A stretch of DNA of 64,000 nucleotides from NCBI RefSeq assembly GCF_030246885.1, contig NZ_CP126739.1, positions 930,001-994,000 on the forward strand. Reading direction: 5' to 3'. The translations under genes and the position numbers were made by a program. Source of the DNA: Microbacterium sp. zg-B185. Lineage in GTDB: Bacteria > Actinomycetota > Actinomycetes > Actinomycetales > Microbacteriaceae. This document shows positions 16,385 through 26,321 of this stretch, one piece after another (positions within the stretch are counted from its first letter, which is position 1; each line of letters opens with the position of its first letter). The notes under the pieces were generated by a model, which made no database searches, was not told where the DNA came from, and saw only the letters and a list, made by a program, of their open reading frames with translations.

Positions 16385-18184
16385 GTGGTCACCCGTCTCT
16401 CGCACTATTTCCTCCGCACGCTCCGCGAAGACCCCTCCGATGCCGAGGTCGCCTCGCATCGGCTGCTGGTCCGCGCCGGCTACATCCGGCGCCAGGCGCC
16501 GGGGATCTTCGCGTGGCTGCCGCTGGGCCTGAAGGTCAAGGGCAAGATCGAGGCGATCATCCGCGACGAGATGGCCAACGCCGGTGCGTACGAGGTGCAT
16601 TTTCCTGCGCTCGTGCCGCGCGACCCCTATGAGCAGTCCGGTCGCTGGGAGACCTACGGCAACGGCATCTTCCGCCTGAAGGACCGCAAGGACGCGGACT
16701 ACCTCCTCGCACCCACGCACGAGGAGCTCTTCACGCTGCTCGTGAAGGACCTGTATTCGTCATACAAGGACCTGCCTTTGGCGATCTACCAGATCCAGGA
16801 CAAGTACCGCGACGAGGCCAGGCCGCGTGCCGGCCTCCTGCGCGGTCGCGAGTTCACGATGAAAGACGCCTACTCGTTCGACTACACCGACGAGGGGCTG
16901 GATGCCTCGTATCAGCGGCAGCGCGACGCGTACGAGCGCATCTTCCAGCGGCTCGGACTCGAATACGTCATCGTCGCGGCCGACAACGGCCTCATGGGCG
17001 GTGCGCGCAGCGAGGAGTTCCTGCACCCGACCGCGATCGGCGAGGACACCTTCGTCCGGTCAGCCGGTGGCTACGCGGCGAACGTCGAAGCGTTCACGAC
17101 GGTGTCGCCCGAGCCGCTGCCGCTGGACGGCCTGCCCGAGCCCGTGATCTTCGACTCGCCGAACACCCCCACGATCGCGACGCTCGTGGCGCACGCCAAC
17201 GCGCACCTGGACGCGCCGGCCCCCGGCATCGCGGGTCCGGCCACGGATGCGCTGACGCAGTGGACGGCCGCGCACACGCTGAAGAACGTCGTGCTGGCGC
17301 TCACGCATCTGGACGGCACCCGCGAAGTGGTCATCGTCGGCATCCCGGGCGACCGCGACATCGACGACAAGCGCGTGGAGGTCGCCTTCGCCCCCGCCAC
17401 CGTGGAGCAGGCCACTGAGGCGGACTTCGAGAGGAACCCGCTCCTGGTCAAGGGCTACATCGGCCCGTGGTCACCCACCGGCGCCGTGTTCGGCGAGGAG
17501 TCAGCCACCGGCATCCGATATCTGCTGGATCCCCGTGTCGTGGACGGCACGGCCTGGATCACCGGCGCCAACGCGGACCAGAAGCACGTGCACTCCCTGG
17601 TGGCTGGACGCGACTTCTTCGGCGACGGCTACGTGGAGGCCGCCGACGTGCGCGCCGGAGACCCCGCCCCCGACGGATCGGGACCCGTCGAGCTCGCGCG
17701 CGGCATGGAGATCGGCCATGTCTTCCAGCTCGGCCGCTTCTTCGCCGACGTGCTGGGCCTGAAGGTCCTCGATGAGAACGGCAAGCTCGTCACCGTCACG
17801 ATGGGGTCGTACGGCATCGGCGTGACCCGCATCCTCGCGAACATCGCGGAGCTCAACAACGACGACAAGGGCCTCATCTGGCCGGCGTCGGTCGCGCCGT
17901 TCGACGTGCACGTGGTGGCGACCGGTCGCGATGCCGTCGTCTTCGACGTGGCCGAGAGGCTGTCCGCGGAGCTGGAGGCAGCCGGCGTGGACGTCCTCTA
18001 CGACGACCGCCCCAAGGTCTCGCCGGGGGTCAAGTTCGGTGATGCGGAGCTGGTCGGCGTGCCGCAGATCGTCATCGTCGGCCGCGGTGCGGTCGAGGGC
18101 CAGGTCGAACTGTGGGATCGTCGCACAGGGGATCGCGAACTGGTCTCGGTCGCCGATGCGGTGGCCCGTCTCAGCCGGCGCTGA
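16385..18184 (+). CDS. proS: Prolyl-tRNA synthetase, bacterial long type
   Basis: 599 residues, the bacterial class II ProRS with the inserted editing domain. The class II catalytic motifs include [20 protein letters not shown] (motif 2) and [11 protein letters not shown] (motif 3). The insertion domain (about 225-385) carries the CysX1-type editing fold, and an anticodon-binding domain follows at the C-terminus. The enzyme charges tRNA-Pro in the cytoplasm. The frame is open far upstream, but [15 protein letters not shown] at GTG 16385 matches the family start; TTG 16376 is a possible alternative. Confidence 0.95.
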   Translation: MVTRLSHYFLRTLREDPSDAEVASHRLLVRAGYIRRQAPGIFAWLPLGLKVKGKIEAIIRDEMANAGAYEVHFPALVPRDPYEQSGRWETYGNGIFRLKDRKDADYLLAPTHEELFTLLVKDLYSSYKDLPLAIYQIQDKYRDEARPRAGLLRGREFTMKDAYSFDYTDEGLDASYQRQRDAYERIFQRLGLEYVIVAADNGLMGGARSEEFLHPTAIGEDTFVRSAGGYAANVEAFTTVSPEPLPLDGLPEPVIFDSPNTPTIATLVAHANAHLDAPAPGIAGPATDALTQWTAAHTLKNVVLALTHLDGTREVVIVGIPGDRDIDDKRVEVAFAPATVEQATEADFERNPLLVKGYIGPWSPTGAVFGEESATGIRYLLDPRVVDGTAWITGANADQKHVHSLVAGRDFFGDGYVEAADVRAGDPAPDGSGPVELARGMEIGHVFQLGRFFADVLGLKVLDENGKLVTVTMGSYGIGVTRILANIAELNNDDKGLIWPASVAPFDVHVVATGRDAVVFDVAERLSAELEAAGVDVLYDDRPKVSPGVKFGDAELVGVPQIVIVGRGAVEGQVELWDRRTGDRELVSVADAVARLSRR

Positions 18185-18196
18185 CCGGCAGCGACG

Positions 18197-18703
18197 TCAG
18201 CAGCTGATCCGTTCGTGGCGCATGGTGTCGTCGGGCGTGTCCTTGGTGACCAGAGCCTTCAACATGCCCGCCGCCATCACGATCTTGCCGTGCTTGGGCT
18301 CCCAGAACTCGCATTCCACTGGGGTGACCTTCAGCAGCGCGATCCCGGGCGTGTCCAGGCCGTCTTCGAACCAGATGTCCAGCGACCCGGTGTACAGCTG
18401 CTCCATCTTGGCGCGGTCGTGCACCAGACGTGCCCGGCCGGCGACCGAGACGAACCGCATGCCCTTCGAGTCGAGATAGGACAGTCCCACGTCGTGGTCG
18501 GCCTCGACCTCGTCGACCTTCTTGGTGTCCTCCGCCGTGAAGAACCAGATGTCCCCGTTCTCATCCATCTGCCGGGTGCTCATCGGACGTGACACGAGGT
18601 TGCCCGCGGCGTCCTGCGTGGTGAGCATCGTGAAATCGATGTCCTCCACCAGTTCCTTGAGCCGCACGATCGCGTCGGTCTGTGTCATCGCTTCATCAGC
18701 CAT
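18197..18703 (-). CDS. Pyridoxamine 5'-phosphate oxidase-like general stress protein
   Basis: 168 residues with the split-barrel flavin-binding fold of the general stress protein 26 group: LVEDIDFTMLTT, then LVSRPMSTRQMDENGDIWFF, then FVSVAGRARLV. These proteins bind FMN, FAD or F420 and are often stress-induced; the substrate is unknown. The C-terminus ends in a zinc- or redox-neutral tail HERISC. Start ATG 18703 follows GAGG. The open frame continues far upstream through the next gene, which is a frame coincidence. It converges on proS with a 12-bp gap. Confidence 0.82.
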   Translation of the reverse strand: MADEAMTQTDAIVRLKELVEDIDFTMLTTQDAAGNLVSRPMSTRQMDENGDIWFFTAEDTKKVDEVEADHDVGLSYLDSKGMRFVSVAGRARLVHDRAKMEQLYTGSLDIWFEDGLDTPGIALLKVTPVECEFWEPKHGKIVMAAGMLKALVTKDTPDDTMRHERISC

Positions 18704-18762
18704 GCCTCGAGGCTCACACGCCGCCGTGGACGTCGCCAGGGGTTGACAGTCCGGTGAACCCC

Positions 18763-19584
18763 TCAGAAGCGGGCGAACCGCGCACGGAAGAAGCAGAAGA
18801 CCCCGTACGCGATGAACCCGACGCCCACCGCGCCGACCAGCCAGGGGCCGAAGTCCAGGGCGAGGAGCGCGGAGACCGCCCCGTCCAGGCCGCCGGCGGC
18901 ATCGGGGTCGGTCGTGAACGCGGCCACCAGCAGCAGGATGCCCACGATGATCAGCGCGATGCCCTTCGCCACGAATCCGACCCCGCCCAGGCCGGCGAGC
19001 GAGCGGCCCACGCCGTGCCGTGGGATGTCGATCTTGTTGCGGAACGTGCGGCGCACGCCCATGACCACGAAGGCGATGCCGCCGATGCCGATCCCGACCC
19101 CGACGAGCCCCAGCACGATGGAGCCGCCCGGAAGCTGCAGCACACCTCGGCTGGCATTCTCCGCCGCCTCCTCGGCATCCACCCGCGCACCCAGTGCGAC
19201 GGATGCGGAGATCACGCCGAGCGCGACGAAGATCACCGCCTGACCCCAGCTGCCCACGCGCCCGCCCCACTTCGCCGCCAGCTCCCGGTAGTCCTCGGAG
19301 GCCGGCCGCACGAGGATGCCTTCCAGGAAATGCCAGATGCCCAGCGCCCACAGCGTGATCGCGATCAGCCACAGCGCGACGAAACCGAGCGGTGCGCCGG
19401 CGATCAGCATGAGCGCACCGGATTGATCCGTGTCGCCATCGCCGCCGAAGGCGACGACGACCGCGATGAGTCCGATCAGGACGTGCACGACGCCGTTCGC
19501 GGCGTATCCGGCGCGTGCGGTCCAGCGAAAGGGGGTGCTCTGCTCTGCTTCTCGCGCGACGCGCCTGGGTGCCGCAGAGTCCAC
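18763..19584 (-). CDS. DUF1206 membrane protein
   Basis: 273 residues with six predicted membrane helices arranged as three tandem two-helix repeats: ARAGYAANGVVHVLIGL, GSWGQAVIFVALGV and GLGGVGFVAKGIALIIVG. This matches the DUF1206 family of unknown function common in actinobacteria. Start GTG 19584 is backed by a TAGGCT -10 element. It faces the lipase gene divergently, with about 60 bp between starts, so both promoters are back to back. Confidence 0.83.
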   Translation of the reverse strand: MDSAAPRRVAREAEQSTPFRWTARAGYAANGVVHVLIGLIAVVVAFGGDGDTDQSGALMLIAGAPLGFVALWLIAITLWALGIWHFLEGILVRPASEDYRELAAKWGGRVGSWGQAVIFVALGVISASVALGARVDAEEAAENASRGVLQLPGGSIVLGLVGVGIGIGGIAFVVMGVRRTFRNKIDIPRHGVGRSLAGLGGVGFVAKGIALIIVGILLLVAAFTTDPDAAGGLDGAVSALLALDFGPWLVGAVGVGFIAYGVFCFFRARFARF

Positions 19585-19590
19585 CGCGTC

Positions 19591-19596
19591 AGCCTA
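19591..19596 (-). promoter_or_regulatory. -10 hexamer (TAGGCT), leaderless DUF1206 gene
   Basis: Minus-strand TAGGCT, 6-nt spacer, GTG 19584. Confidence 0.5.
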
Positions 19597-19632
19597 CGCG
19601 CAGTCGCGACGTGCGCCCGGACGGACCCGACT

Positions 19633-19638
19633 TAGGAT
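19633..19638 (+). promoter_or_regulatory. -10 hexamer (TAGGAT), leaderless lipase gene
   Basis: TAGGAT, 7-nt spacer, GTG 19646. Confidence 0.45.
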
Positions 19639-19645
19639 TGCCCGC

Positions 19646-21478
19646 GTGACCGAGACGCCCGCGACCACCGTGTGGAGGCCGCGACTGCGACGCGTGCTCC
19701 GGCTGATCGAGGCCGCGCCGGCACCCGCCGTACTGGGCGTCGGGGTGTTCGTGCTCTTCCTCGGCATCTTCATCGTCACGCGCCCGCTGACCTCGCTGTG
19801 GCTGCTGGCCGTCCTGGTCGGTGTCAGCGCGATCGTCGCCGGAGTGATCGACCTGGCGGATTCGGAGCGGTCCTCTCGACTGTGGTACCGGGTCGTCTGC
19901 GGAGTGTGGATCCTGGGCGGTGTCGCGGTGCTGGTGTGGCTCGGCCGTTCGATCGAGCTGCTTCCGACCGTGCTGGGCGTGCTGCTCGTGGTCGGCGGTC
20001 TGGGTGCGCTCGGCGGACTGAGCGGCGGCAGAGTCAGCGCGCGCGTGCTGACGATCGCATCCGGTGTGGGCCAGATCGTCTTCGGCATCCTGGCCCTGGT
20101 GTGGCCGGATCTGACGCTCCTGGTTGCCGCCGTGCTCTTCGGGATCCGGACCGTCGCATACGGCGTGAGGCTGATCTGGCGTGCCGGGCGGAGTCTCGCC
20201 GGCCTGCCGGCGCGACTGACCGACGGGCCCCAGACCCGCCGCAGTCTGATCCTCGGCGATGTGGCCCGGTATGCCCTGGCCGTCGGGTTCCTGGCGCTGG
20301 CAGCCTCGGCCTGGTGGGTCAACAGCTGGCTGGCGGAGGGCTCCCCGGTCGTCGACTCCTTCTACGACGCGCCGGCAGAGGCGCCCGACGAGCCCGGCGT
20401 GCTGATCCGGGCGGACCCCTACACCGGCGTGCACCCGTCGGGCGGCACGGTGCAGCGCATCCTGTACAGCACCACCGATGCGTACGGGGTGCGCGCGGTG
20501 GCCAGCGCGCTGGTGATCACTCCGCTCGAGCCGCCGCTGGGTCCGCGTCCGGTCATATCCTGGAACTGGGGGACGACAGGCGTCGCGCGCGGATGCGCGC
20601 CGAGCCTGATGGACACCACCGCGACCCGGTGGGCGATTCCGGGCGTGGAGCAGGCGCTCGCGCGCGGCTGGGTGGTGATCGGGTCCGACTACAGCGGTCG
20701 CGGAGCGGACGGCAGGTTCCCGTACCTCATCGGCGCGGGTGAAGCGCGCTCCAGCCTGGACGCCATCCGCGCGGCAGGTCAGCTGGATGACCTCCGCCTG
20801 TCTGCGGACGTGGTCGTGTGGGGACACTCCCAGGGGGGTCACGCGGCGCTGTGGACCGAGCCGGTGGCGGCCGACTACGCGCCCGAGCTTCGGATCCTCG
20901 GGACCGCGACGCTGGCGGCGGTGACTGACCCGCTGGGCATGGCGCGGGAGCTGACGAGGCGGGACGCCTCGGCCGAGCTGTCCATCCTCGTCTCCTGGGT
21001 GCTGGTGCCGTACGCGGACCTCTACCCGGACGTGGACGTCGAGGACTACGTCGCCACCTCGGGGCGGGCGATCGTGCGGGAGATGACGCAGCGATGCCTG
21101 AGCGAACCAGGATTGTTCGTCTCGGCGATCACCTCCCTCGGGGTCTCCGCGGACCGCCCCCTCTACCCGGCCAACCTGACCGGAGGCCCGCTGGGCAGAC
21201 GGCTCGGGCAGAACACACCCGCTGGACCGTGGGCAGCCCCGCTGCTGCTGGCGTGGGGTGCCCGCGACGAGGTGATCCCCGCGCAGCTGCCGCACCGGTT
21301 CGTCGAGGAGCTGTGCGAGGCCGGAACAGCGGTGCGCTGGGTACCGTACGCGAATGCCGATCACCGGTCGCTGATCGGCCCATCGTCGCCGTTTCTGCCG
21401 ACCCTGATGCGCTGGACACAGGCACGTTTCGACCGGGACGAGCGGCTGGTCTCCGACTGCTGGCAGCTGGTCGAGTAG
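19646..21478 (+). CDS. Membrane-anchored secretory-lipase-family alpha/beta hydrolase
   Basis: 610 residues in two parts. Residues about 20-220 hold six or seven hydrophobic helices in paired repeats like the HdeD/DUF308 family, ending in one more helix near 210-235. The rest is an alpha/beta hydrolase of the secretory lipase (PF03583) type: GSDYSGRG, nucleophile elbow VVWGHSQGGHAALW, acid region LLAWGARDEVIP, and the likely catalytic His in ANADHRSL. The catalytic part should face outside the cell and hydrolyse an ester. Start is GTG 19646. The helices are fused in one continuous frame with no sign of a sequencing join. Function beyond esterase or lipase is not known. Confidence 0.8.
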   Translation: MTETPATTVWRPRLRRVLRLIEAAPAPAVLGVGVFVLFLGIFIVTRPLTSLWLLAVLVGVSAIVAGVIDLADSERSSRLWYRVVCGVWILGGVAVLVWLGRSIELLPTVLGVLLVVGGLGALGGLSGGRVSARVLTIASGVGQIVFGILALVWPDLTLLVAAVLFGIRTVAYGVRLIWRAGRSLAGLPARLTDGPQTRRSLILGDVARYALAVGFLALAASAWWVNSWLAEGSPVVDSFYDAPAEAPDEPGVLIRADPYTGVHPSGGTVQRILYSTTDAYGVRAVASALVITPLEPPLGPRPVISWNWGTTGVARGCAPSLMDTTATRWAIPGVEQALARGWVVIGSDYSGRGADGRFPYLIGAGEARSSLDAIRAAGQLDDLRLSADVVVWGHSQGGHAALWTEPVAADYAPELRILGTATLAAVTDPLGMARELTRRDASAELSILVSWVLVPYADLYPDVDVEDYVATSGRAIVREMTQRCLSEPGLFVSAITSLGVSADRPLYPANLTGGPLGRRLGQNTPAGPWAAPLLLAWGARDEVIPAQLPHRFVEELCEAGTAVRWVPYANADHRSLIGPSSPFLPTLMRWTQARFDRDERLVSDCWQLVE

Positions 21479-21586
21479 CACGCGCCCCAGACGGGTGTTC
21501 TCCCAGGCCGCAGGTCCCGGCATCCGGTACCGTTGAGGATGCCGCGCGCATGACGCGACGGCGATAGCTGAATAGGGAGGTCACTT

Positions 21587-22573
21587 GTGGACATCGATCT
21601 GTCATTGCTGAGGACGATTGAGCGAGAGAAGGAGATTCCGTTCGATGAGCTCGTGCGCATCATCGAACAGGCCATCCTGACCGCCTACGCGAAGCACACC
21701 ACCCCGACCGGTGAGCTCCCGAACGGTGCGCGCGTGCTGCTGGATCGCAAGACCGGCCACGTCGCGGTCTTCCTGCCGATGGTCGACGAGGACGGCGCCG
21801 TGATCGGCGAGGAGGAGACCACTCCCGACGACTTCGGGCGCATCGCCGCCTTCGCCGCCAAGCAGGTGATCAGTCAGCGCCTGCGTGACATCGCGGACGA
21901 TGCAGTCCTGGGCGAGTTCCGCGGCAAGGAGGGCGACATCGTCGCCGGGGTCGTCCAGCAAGGCCCGAATCCGCGCATGGTGCACGTCGATCTGGGATCG
22001 ATCGAGGCCATTCTCCCGCCCGAGGAGCAGGTGGCCGGTGAGCAGTACGCGCACGGCTCCCGCCTGCGGGTGTACGTCACGTCCGTGGCGAAGGGCAACA
22101 AGGGACCGCAGATCACGGTCTCGCGCACGCACCCGGGCCTGGTTCGCAAGCTGTTCGCGCTCGAGGTGCCCGAGATCCACTCGGGGCTGGTGGAGATCGT
22201 CTCGCTCGCGCGTGAGGCCGGACACCGCACGAAGATCGCGGTTCGGGCGACCGATCCGACCATCAATGCGAAGGGCGCCTGCATCGGCGAACTCGGACGC
22301 CGCGTCCGCGCCGTGACCGAGGAGCTCGGCGGGGAGAAGATCGACATCGTCGACTACGACCCCGAGCTGGCCAAGTTCGTCGCGAATGCGCTGTCGCCCG
22401 CGAAGGTGACCTCGAGCTTCATCCTGGACTCCTCCACGAAGGCCGTACGCGCGCTCGTGCCCGACTACCAGCTCTCGCTGGCCATCGGCAAGGAGGGTCA
22501 GAACGCCCGTCTGGCCGCCAAGCTGACCGGTGCCAAGATCGACATCCAACCGGACAGCGTGCTGGAGAGCTGA
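21587..22573 (+). CDS. nusA: Transcription termination/antitermination factor NusA
   Basis: 328 residues. An RNA-polymerase-binding N-terminal domain (1-125) is followed by an S1 domain (about 130-200, [11 protein letters not shown]), then KH1 and KH2 with [21 protein letters not shown] at the end. This is the short actinobacterial form without the E. coli C-terminal repeats. NusA modulates pausing and termination and helps rRNA transcription. Start GTG 21587 has a strong GGGAGG ribosome site. It heads the nusA-ylxR-infB group. The rimP gene that usually precedes nusA is not present upstream; the lipase gene lies there instead. Confidence 0.95.
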   Translation: MDIDLSLLRTIEREKEIPFDELVRIIEQAILTAYAKHTTPTGELPNGARVLLDRKTGHVAVFLPMVDEDGAVIGEEETTPDDFGRIAAFAAKQVISQRLRDIADDAVLGEFRGKEGDIVAGVVQQGPNPRMVHVDLGSIEAILPPEEQVAGEQYAHGSRLRVYVTSVAKGNKGPQITVSRTHPGLVRKLFALEVPEIHSGLVEIVSLAREAGHRTKIAVRATDPTINAKGACIGELGRRVRAVTEELGGEKIDIVDYDPELAKFVANALSPAKVTSSFILDSSTKAVRALVPDYQLSLAIGKEGQNARLAAKLTGAKIDIQPDSVLES

Positions 22574-22614
22574 CAGCATCCGCTCGCAGAGGACGGCATG
22601 CTGAGAGGTGTAAG

Positions 22615-22887
22615 ATGGATTCTGTACGAACGTGCGTCGGATGCCGCGTGCGTGCCCCCCGGTCCACACTCCTTCGAGTCGTGGCCATCGATTCCACCCT
22701 CGTCCCCGACGAGCGGGCATCGCTGCCGGGACGGGGCGCGTGGGTTCACGAGACGCACGAGTGTGGGGATGCCGCGATCCGGCGCCGCGCCTTCGTGCGG
22801 GCATTGCGTGTGTCAGGTCCTCTGGATACGCAGACCTTCGAGAAACGGCTGAATGGCTATGGAAACAAAGTGAACGGCTCGAAATGA
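22615..22887 (+). CDS. ylxR: YlxR-family RNA-binding protein (DUF448)
   Basis: 90 residues with the family signature [20 protein letters not shown] and GRGAWVH. YlxR proteins bind RNA or the RNase P RNA and lie between nusA and infB in most Gram-positive bacteria, as here. It is 41 bp downstream of nusA and 58 bp before infB, so the three genes are probably one operon. The conserved basic patch and GRGA turn are intact. Confidence 0.93.
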   Translation: MDSVRTCVGCRVRAPRSTLLRVVAIDSTLVPDERASLPGRGAWVHETHECGDAAIRRRAFVRALRVSGPLDTQTFEKRLNGYGNKVNGSK

Positions 22888-22945
22888 GACCCGTCCGCGA
22901 CTGAGGTCTGCCCTGCCTGGGTGGACCAACCCAGACAGGAGAATT

Positions 22946-25774
22946 GTGGCTGCCAAACCACGCGTACACGAGATCGCTTCCGAACTCGGTGTAGATAGCA
23001 AGGTCGCTCTTGCAAAGCTCAAGGAGCTCGGCGAATTCGTCAAGAGCCCCTCATCGACGATCGAGCCCCCGGTGGCTCGCAAGCTGCGCGCCGCCCTCGA
23101 GGCGGACGGCGCAGCCAAGCCCGCCGCCGGTGCCGCGCCGGCTGCGGCCCCTGCGCCGAGCAACGGTGCGCGCCCCGGCGCTGCCCGCCCGGGTGCCGGC
23201 CGTCCCGGCGCACCGCGACCGGGGGCTGCCGCCCCTGCGCCCGCTCCGGCTCCGGCGGCTCCCGCCGCGCCGGCGCCGGCGCCCGCGCCCGCGCCTGCGC
23301 CTGCGCCTGCTGAGGTCGCCGCGCCCGCCGCGGCGGCAGCGCCCACCGAGGCGCCGTCCCCGGCCGCCCCGGCGGCCGACGCACCGGCTCAGCCGTCCGG
23401 CGATGCTGCCACCCCCGGCGCGCCGCGTCCGGGTGGAGCGCCGCGTCCCGGCAACAACCCGTTCTCGAGCGCGCAGGGCATGGGCCAGCGCCCGGCCGGC
23501 CCGCGCCCGGGCAACAACCCGTTCGCCAGCGCGCAGGGCATGGGTCAGCGACCCAGCCCCGGCAACATCCCCCGTCCTCAGGCACCCCGTCCCGGCGCTC
23601 CGCGTCCGGGAGCACCCGGCGCCCGTCCGGGCGGTCCCGGCCGTCCCGGTGGCGGCGGTCGTCCCGGTGGCGCTCCGTTCCAGCAGCGCCCCGGCGGTCC
23701 CGGTCGTCCCGGCGGTGCCGGTGGCGGCTTCCAGCGTCCCGGTGGCGCGCCCGGTGGAGCCCCTGCGGGTGGCTTTGCGGGTCGTCCCGGTGGTGGCGGC
23801 GGTCGTGGTCGTGGACCCGGCGGCGGTACGGCCGGCGCGTTCGGCAAGGGCGGCGGCAAGTCCAAGCAGCGCAAGTCGCGCAGGGCGAAGCGTCAAGAAT
23901 TCGAGATGAGGGATGCACCGGTCGTCGGTGGCATCAACGTCTCCCGTGGTAACGGTGAGACCATCCGGATGCGCCGCGGCGCATCGATCTCGGACTTCGC
24001 CGACAAGATCGAGACGCTGACCGGCTACACCGTGCAGCCGGGCACGCTCGTGACGATCCTGTTCAACCTGGGTGAGATGGCGACGGCGACCGAATCGCTC
24101 GACGAAGCCACCTTCGAGGTGCTCGGCGCCGAGCTGGGCTACAAGATCCAGATGGTCTCGCCCGAGGACGAGGACAAGGAGCTCCTGGAGAGCTTCGGTC
24201 TCAACCTCGATCAGGAGCTCGAGGACGAGGATGAGGATGACCTCGAGATCCGTCCTCCGGTCGTGACCGTCATGGGTCACGTCGACCACGGTAAGACCCG
24301 ACTGCTCGACGCCATCCGCCAGACGAATGTGGTCGCAGGAGAAGCGGGCGGCATCACGCAGCACATCGGCGCCTACCAGGTCTGGACCGAGCACGAGGGC
24401 ATCGAGCGGGCCATCACCTTCATCGACACACCGGGTCACGAGGCGTTCACCGCCATGCGTGCTCGTGGTGCGCAGGTGACCGACCTCGCGATCCTCGTGG
24501 TCGCCGCCGACGACGGCATCATGCCGCAGACGGTCGAGGCGCTCAACCACGCCCAGGCCGCCGGCGTGCCGATCGTGGTCGCGGTGAACAAGATCGACAA
24601 GCCGGATGCCAACCCGGGCAAGGTCCGCCAGCAGCTGACCGAGTACGGGCTGGTCGCAGAGGAGTATGGCGGCGACGTCATCTTCGTGGATGTCTCGGCC
24701 CGCGACGGCCTGCACATCCAGGAGCTGCTGGATGCCGTGCTGCTGACCGCGGATGCCGGCCTGGACCTGACCGCGAACCCGAACAAGGCCGCGCGCGGTG
24801 TCGCCATCGAGGCGAAGCTCGACAAGGGCCGCGGTTCGGTCGCGACCGTGCTCATCCAGTCCGGAACGCTCCGGGTCGGCGACGCGATCGTCGCCGGCAC
24901 CGCCTACGGCCGCGTGCGTGCCATGGCGGACGAGAACGGCGATCCGGTGCTCGAGGCCTACCCGTCGCGTCCGGTGCAGGTGCAGGGTCTGAACTCCGTG
25001 CCCCGCGCCGGCGACACCTTCATCGTCACCGATGAGGATCGTCTGGCCCGTCAGATCGCCGAGAAGCGTGAAGCAGCCGAGCGCAACGCCCAGCTGGCGA
25101 AGGCGCGTAAGCGCATCTCGCTCGAGGACTTCACCCGCGCCCTCCAGGAGGGCAAGGTCGAGTCGCTCAACCTCATCATCAAGGGCGACGTGTCCGGTGC
25201 GGTCGAGGCGCTCGAGGAGTCGCTGCTCAAGATCGAGGTGGACGACTCAGTCCAGCTGCGGATCATCCACCGAGGCGTCGGTGCCATCACCGAGTCGGAT
25301 GTGAACCTGGCGACGATCGACAACGCGATCATCATCGGCTTCAACGTCCGGCCCGACGCGAAGGCACGCGAGCGTGCCCAACGCGAAGGCGTGGACACCC
25401 GCTTCTACTCGGTCATCTACAACGCGATCGACGACGTCGAGCAGTCCCTCAAGGGCATGCTCAAGCCGGAGTTCGAAGAGGTCCAGTCGGGCGTGGCCGA
25501 GATCCGCGAGGTGTTCCGCTCCTCCAAGTTCGGCAACATCGCCGGTGTCATCGTCCGCTCCGGGACGATCACGCGCAACGCGAAGGCGCGCGTCATCCGC
25601 GATGGCGTCGTCATCGCCGATGGCCTGGCCATCGAGTCGCTGCGTCGCTTCAAGGACGACGTGACCGAGGTGCGCACGGACTACGAGGCCGGTATCGGAC
25701 TCGGCAAGTTCAACGACATCCAGGTCGGCGACGAGATCGAGACGACAGAGCTCGTCGAGAAGCCGCGAGGCTGA
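22946..25774 (+). CDS. infB: Translation initiation factor IF-2
   Basis: 942 residues. An N-terminal IF2_N helix ([16 protein letters not shown]) leads into a long Ala/Pro then Gly/Arg/Pro low-complexity linker (about 50-310). It ends in a basic [16 protein letters not shown] and a second IF2_N-like domain. The GTPase domain has G1 GHVDHGKT, G3 DTPGHEAF and G4 NKID. Domains II to IV follow and end normally. IF-2 places initiator tRNA on the ribosome in a GTP-dependent way. Start is GTG 22946 with AGGAGA upstream. The linker carries near-repeats such as [17 protein letters not shown] and [17 protein letters not shown], typical of actinobacterial IF-2. Confidence 0.97.
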   Translation: MAAKPRVHEIASELGVDSKVALAKLKELGEFVKSPSSTIEPPVARKLRAALEADGAAKPAAGAAPAAAPAPSNGARPGAARPGAGRPGAPRPGAAAPAPAPAPAAPAAPAPAPAPAPAPAPAEVAAPAAAAAPTEAPSPAAPAADAPAQPSGDAATPGAPRPGGAPRPGNNPFSSAQGMGQRPAGPRPGNNPFASAQGMGQRPSPGNIPRPQAPRPGAPRPGAPGARPGGPGRPGGGGRPGGAPFQQRPGGPGRPGGAGGGFQRPGGAPGGAPAGGFAGRPGGGGGRGRGPGGGTAGAFGKGGGKSKQRKSRRAKRQEFEMRDAPVVGGINVSRGNGETIRMRRGASISDFADKIETLTGYTVQPGTLVTILFNLGEMATATESLDEATFEVLGAELGYKIQMVSPEDEDKELLESFGLNLDQELEDEDEDDLEIRPPVVTVMGHVDHGKTRLLDAIRQTNVVAGEAGGITQHIGAYQVWTEHEGIERAITFIDTPGHEAFTAMRARGAQVTDLAILVVAADDGIMPQTVEALNHAQAAGVPIVVAVNKIDKPDANPGKVRQQLTEYGLVAEEYGGDVIFVDVSARDGLHIQELLDAVLLTADAGLDLTANPNKAARGVAIEAKLDKGRGSVATVLIQSGTLRVGDAIVAGTAYGRVRAMADENGDPVLEAYPSRPVQVQGLNSVPRAGDTFIVTDEDRLARQIAEKREAAERNAQLAKARKRISLEDFTRALQEGKVESLNLIIKGDVSGAVEALEESLLKIEVDDSVQLRIIHRGVGAITESDVNLATIDNAIIIGFNVRPDAKARERAQREGVDTRFYSVIYNAIDDVEQSLKGMLKPEFEEVQSGVAEIREVFRSSKFGNIAGVIVRSGTITRNAKARVIRDGVVIADGLAIESLRRFKDDVTEVRTDYEAGIGLGKFNDIQVGDEIETTELVEKPRG

Positions 25775-25779
25775 TCACG

Positions 25780-25811
25780 ACACGGGGGACGCCTTCGGGC
25801 GTCCCCCGTGT
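25780..25811 (+). terminator. Perfect 14-bp hairpin with TTCG loop between infB and rbfA
   Basis: Arms ACACGGGGGACGCC and GGCGTCCCCCGTGT (25780-25793, 25798-25811) enclose TTCG. No T-run follows. It would end or limit the infB transcript before rbfA, which starts only 21 bp later. Confidence 0.75.
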
Positions 25812-25832
25812 GCAGTACTACCAGGGAGAGAA

Positions 25833-26321
25833 ATGGCTGGAGAACGGCAGGCGAGAGTCGCGGATCGCATCCGCGTCGTGCTCGCGGAGCGACTCGAGAA
25901 GGGGCTGCGTGACCCGCGCCTCGGATTCGTCACGATCACCGACGTGAAGGTGACCGGCGACCTGCAGCACGCGTCGGTGTTCTACACCGTCATGGGCGAC
26001 GAGGCGCTGAGGGCGGACACCGCCGCCGCGCTGAAGTCGGCGACGGGGCTGCTGCGCACCGAGGTCGGCAAGAACCTCAACACGCGGCTGACTCCGACGC
26101 TGGAATTCTTCCTCGACGCGATCCCGGAGAACGCCGATCACATCGCCGCGCTCCTACGCGAAGCACGCGAGCGCGATGAGGCCGTCGCCGGACTTGCCGC
26201 GTCTGCGAAATACGCCGGTGACGCGGATCCCTACGTCAAGCCGCGCGAGTTCGACGAGTCGGACGAATCCGACGACGAGGCCGACGCCGGCGACGAGGAT
26301 CTCCAGCCTGCGAAGGACTGA
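25833..26321 (+). CDS. rbfA: Ribosome-binding factor A
   Basis: 162 residues. The KH-like core (1-115) has RVADRIRVVLAERLEKGLRDPRLGFVTITDVKVTGDLQHASVF split over its usual elements, and matures the 30S subunit by acting on the 5' helix of 16S rRNA. An acidic tail of about 30 residues (ESDDEADAGDEDLQ) extends the family core. That tail is antisense to the last 91 bp of the convergent glycosyltransferase gene. AGGGAGAGAA precedes ATG 25833. It follows infB in the conserved order, separated by a strong hairpin. Confidence 0.93.
   Translation: MAGERQARVADRIRVVLAERLEKGLRDPRLGFVTITDVKVTGDLQHASVFYTVMGDEALRADTAAALKSATGLLRTEVGKNLNTRLTPTLEFFLDAIPENADHIAALLREARERDEAVAGLAASAKYAGDADPYVKPREFDESDESDDEADAGDEDLQPAKD

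Noticed and set aside
18704..19372. N-terminal extension of the stress flavoprotein frame
   Set aside because: It is the shadow of the DUF1206 gene in another frame; ATG 18703 gives the complete family protein.
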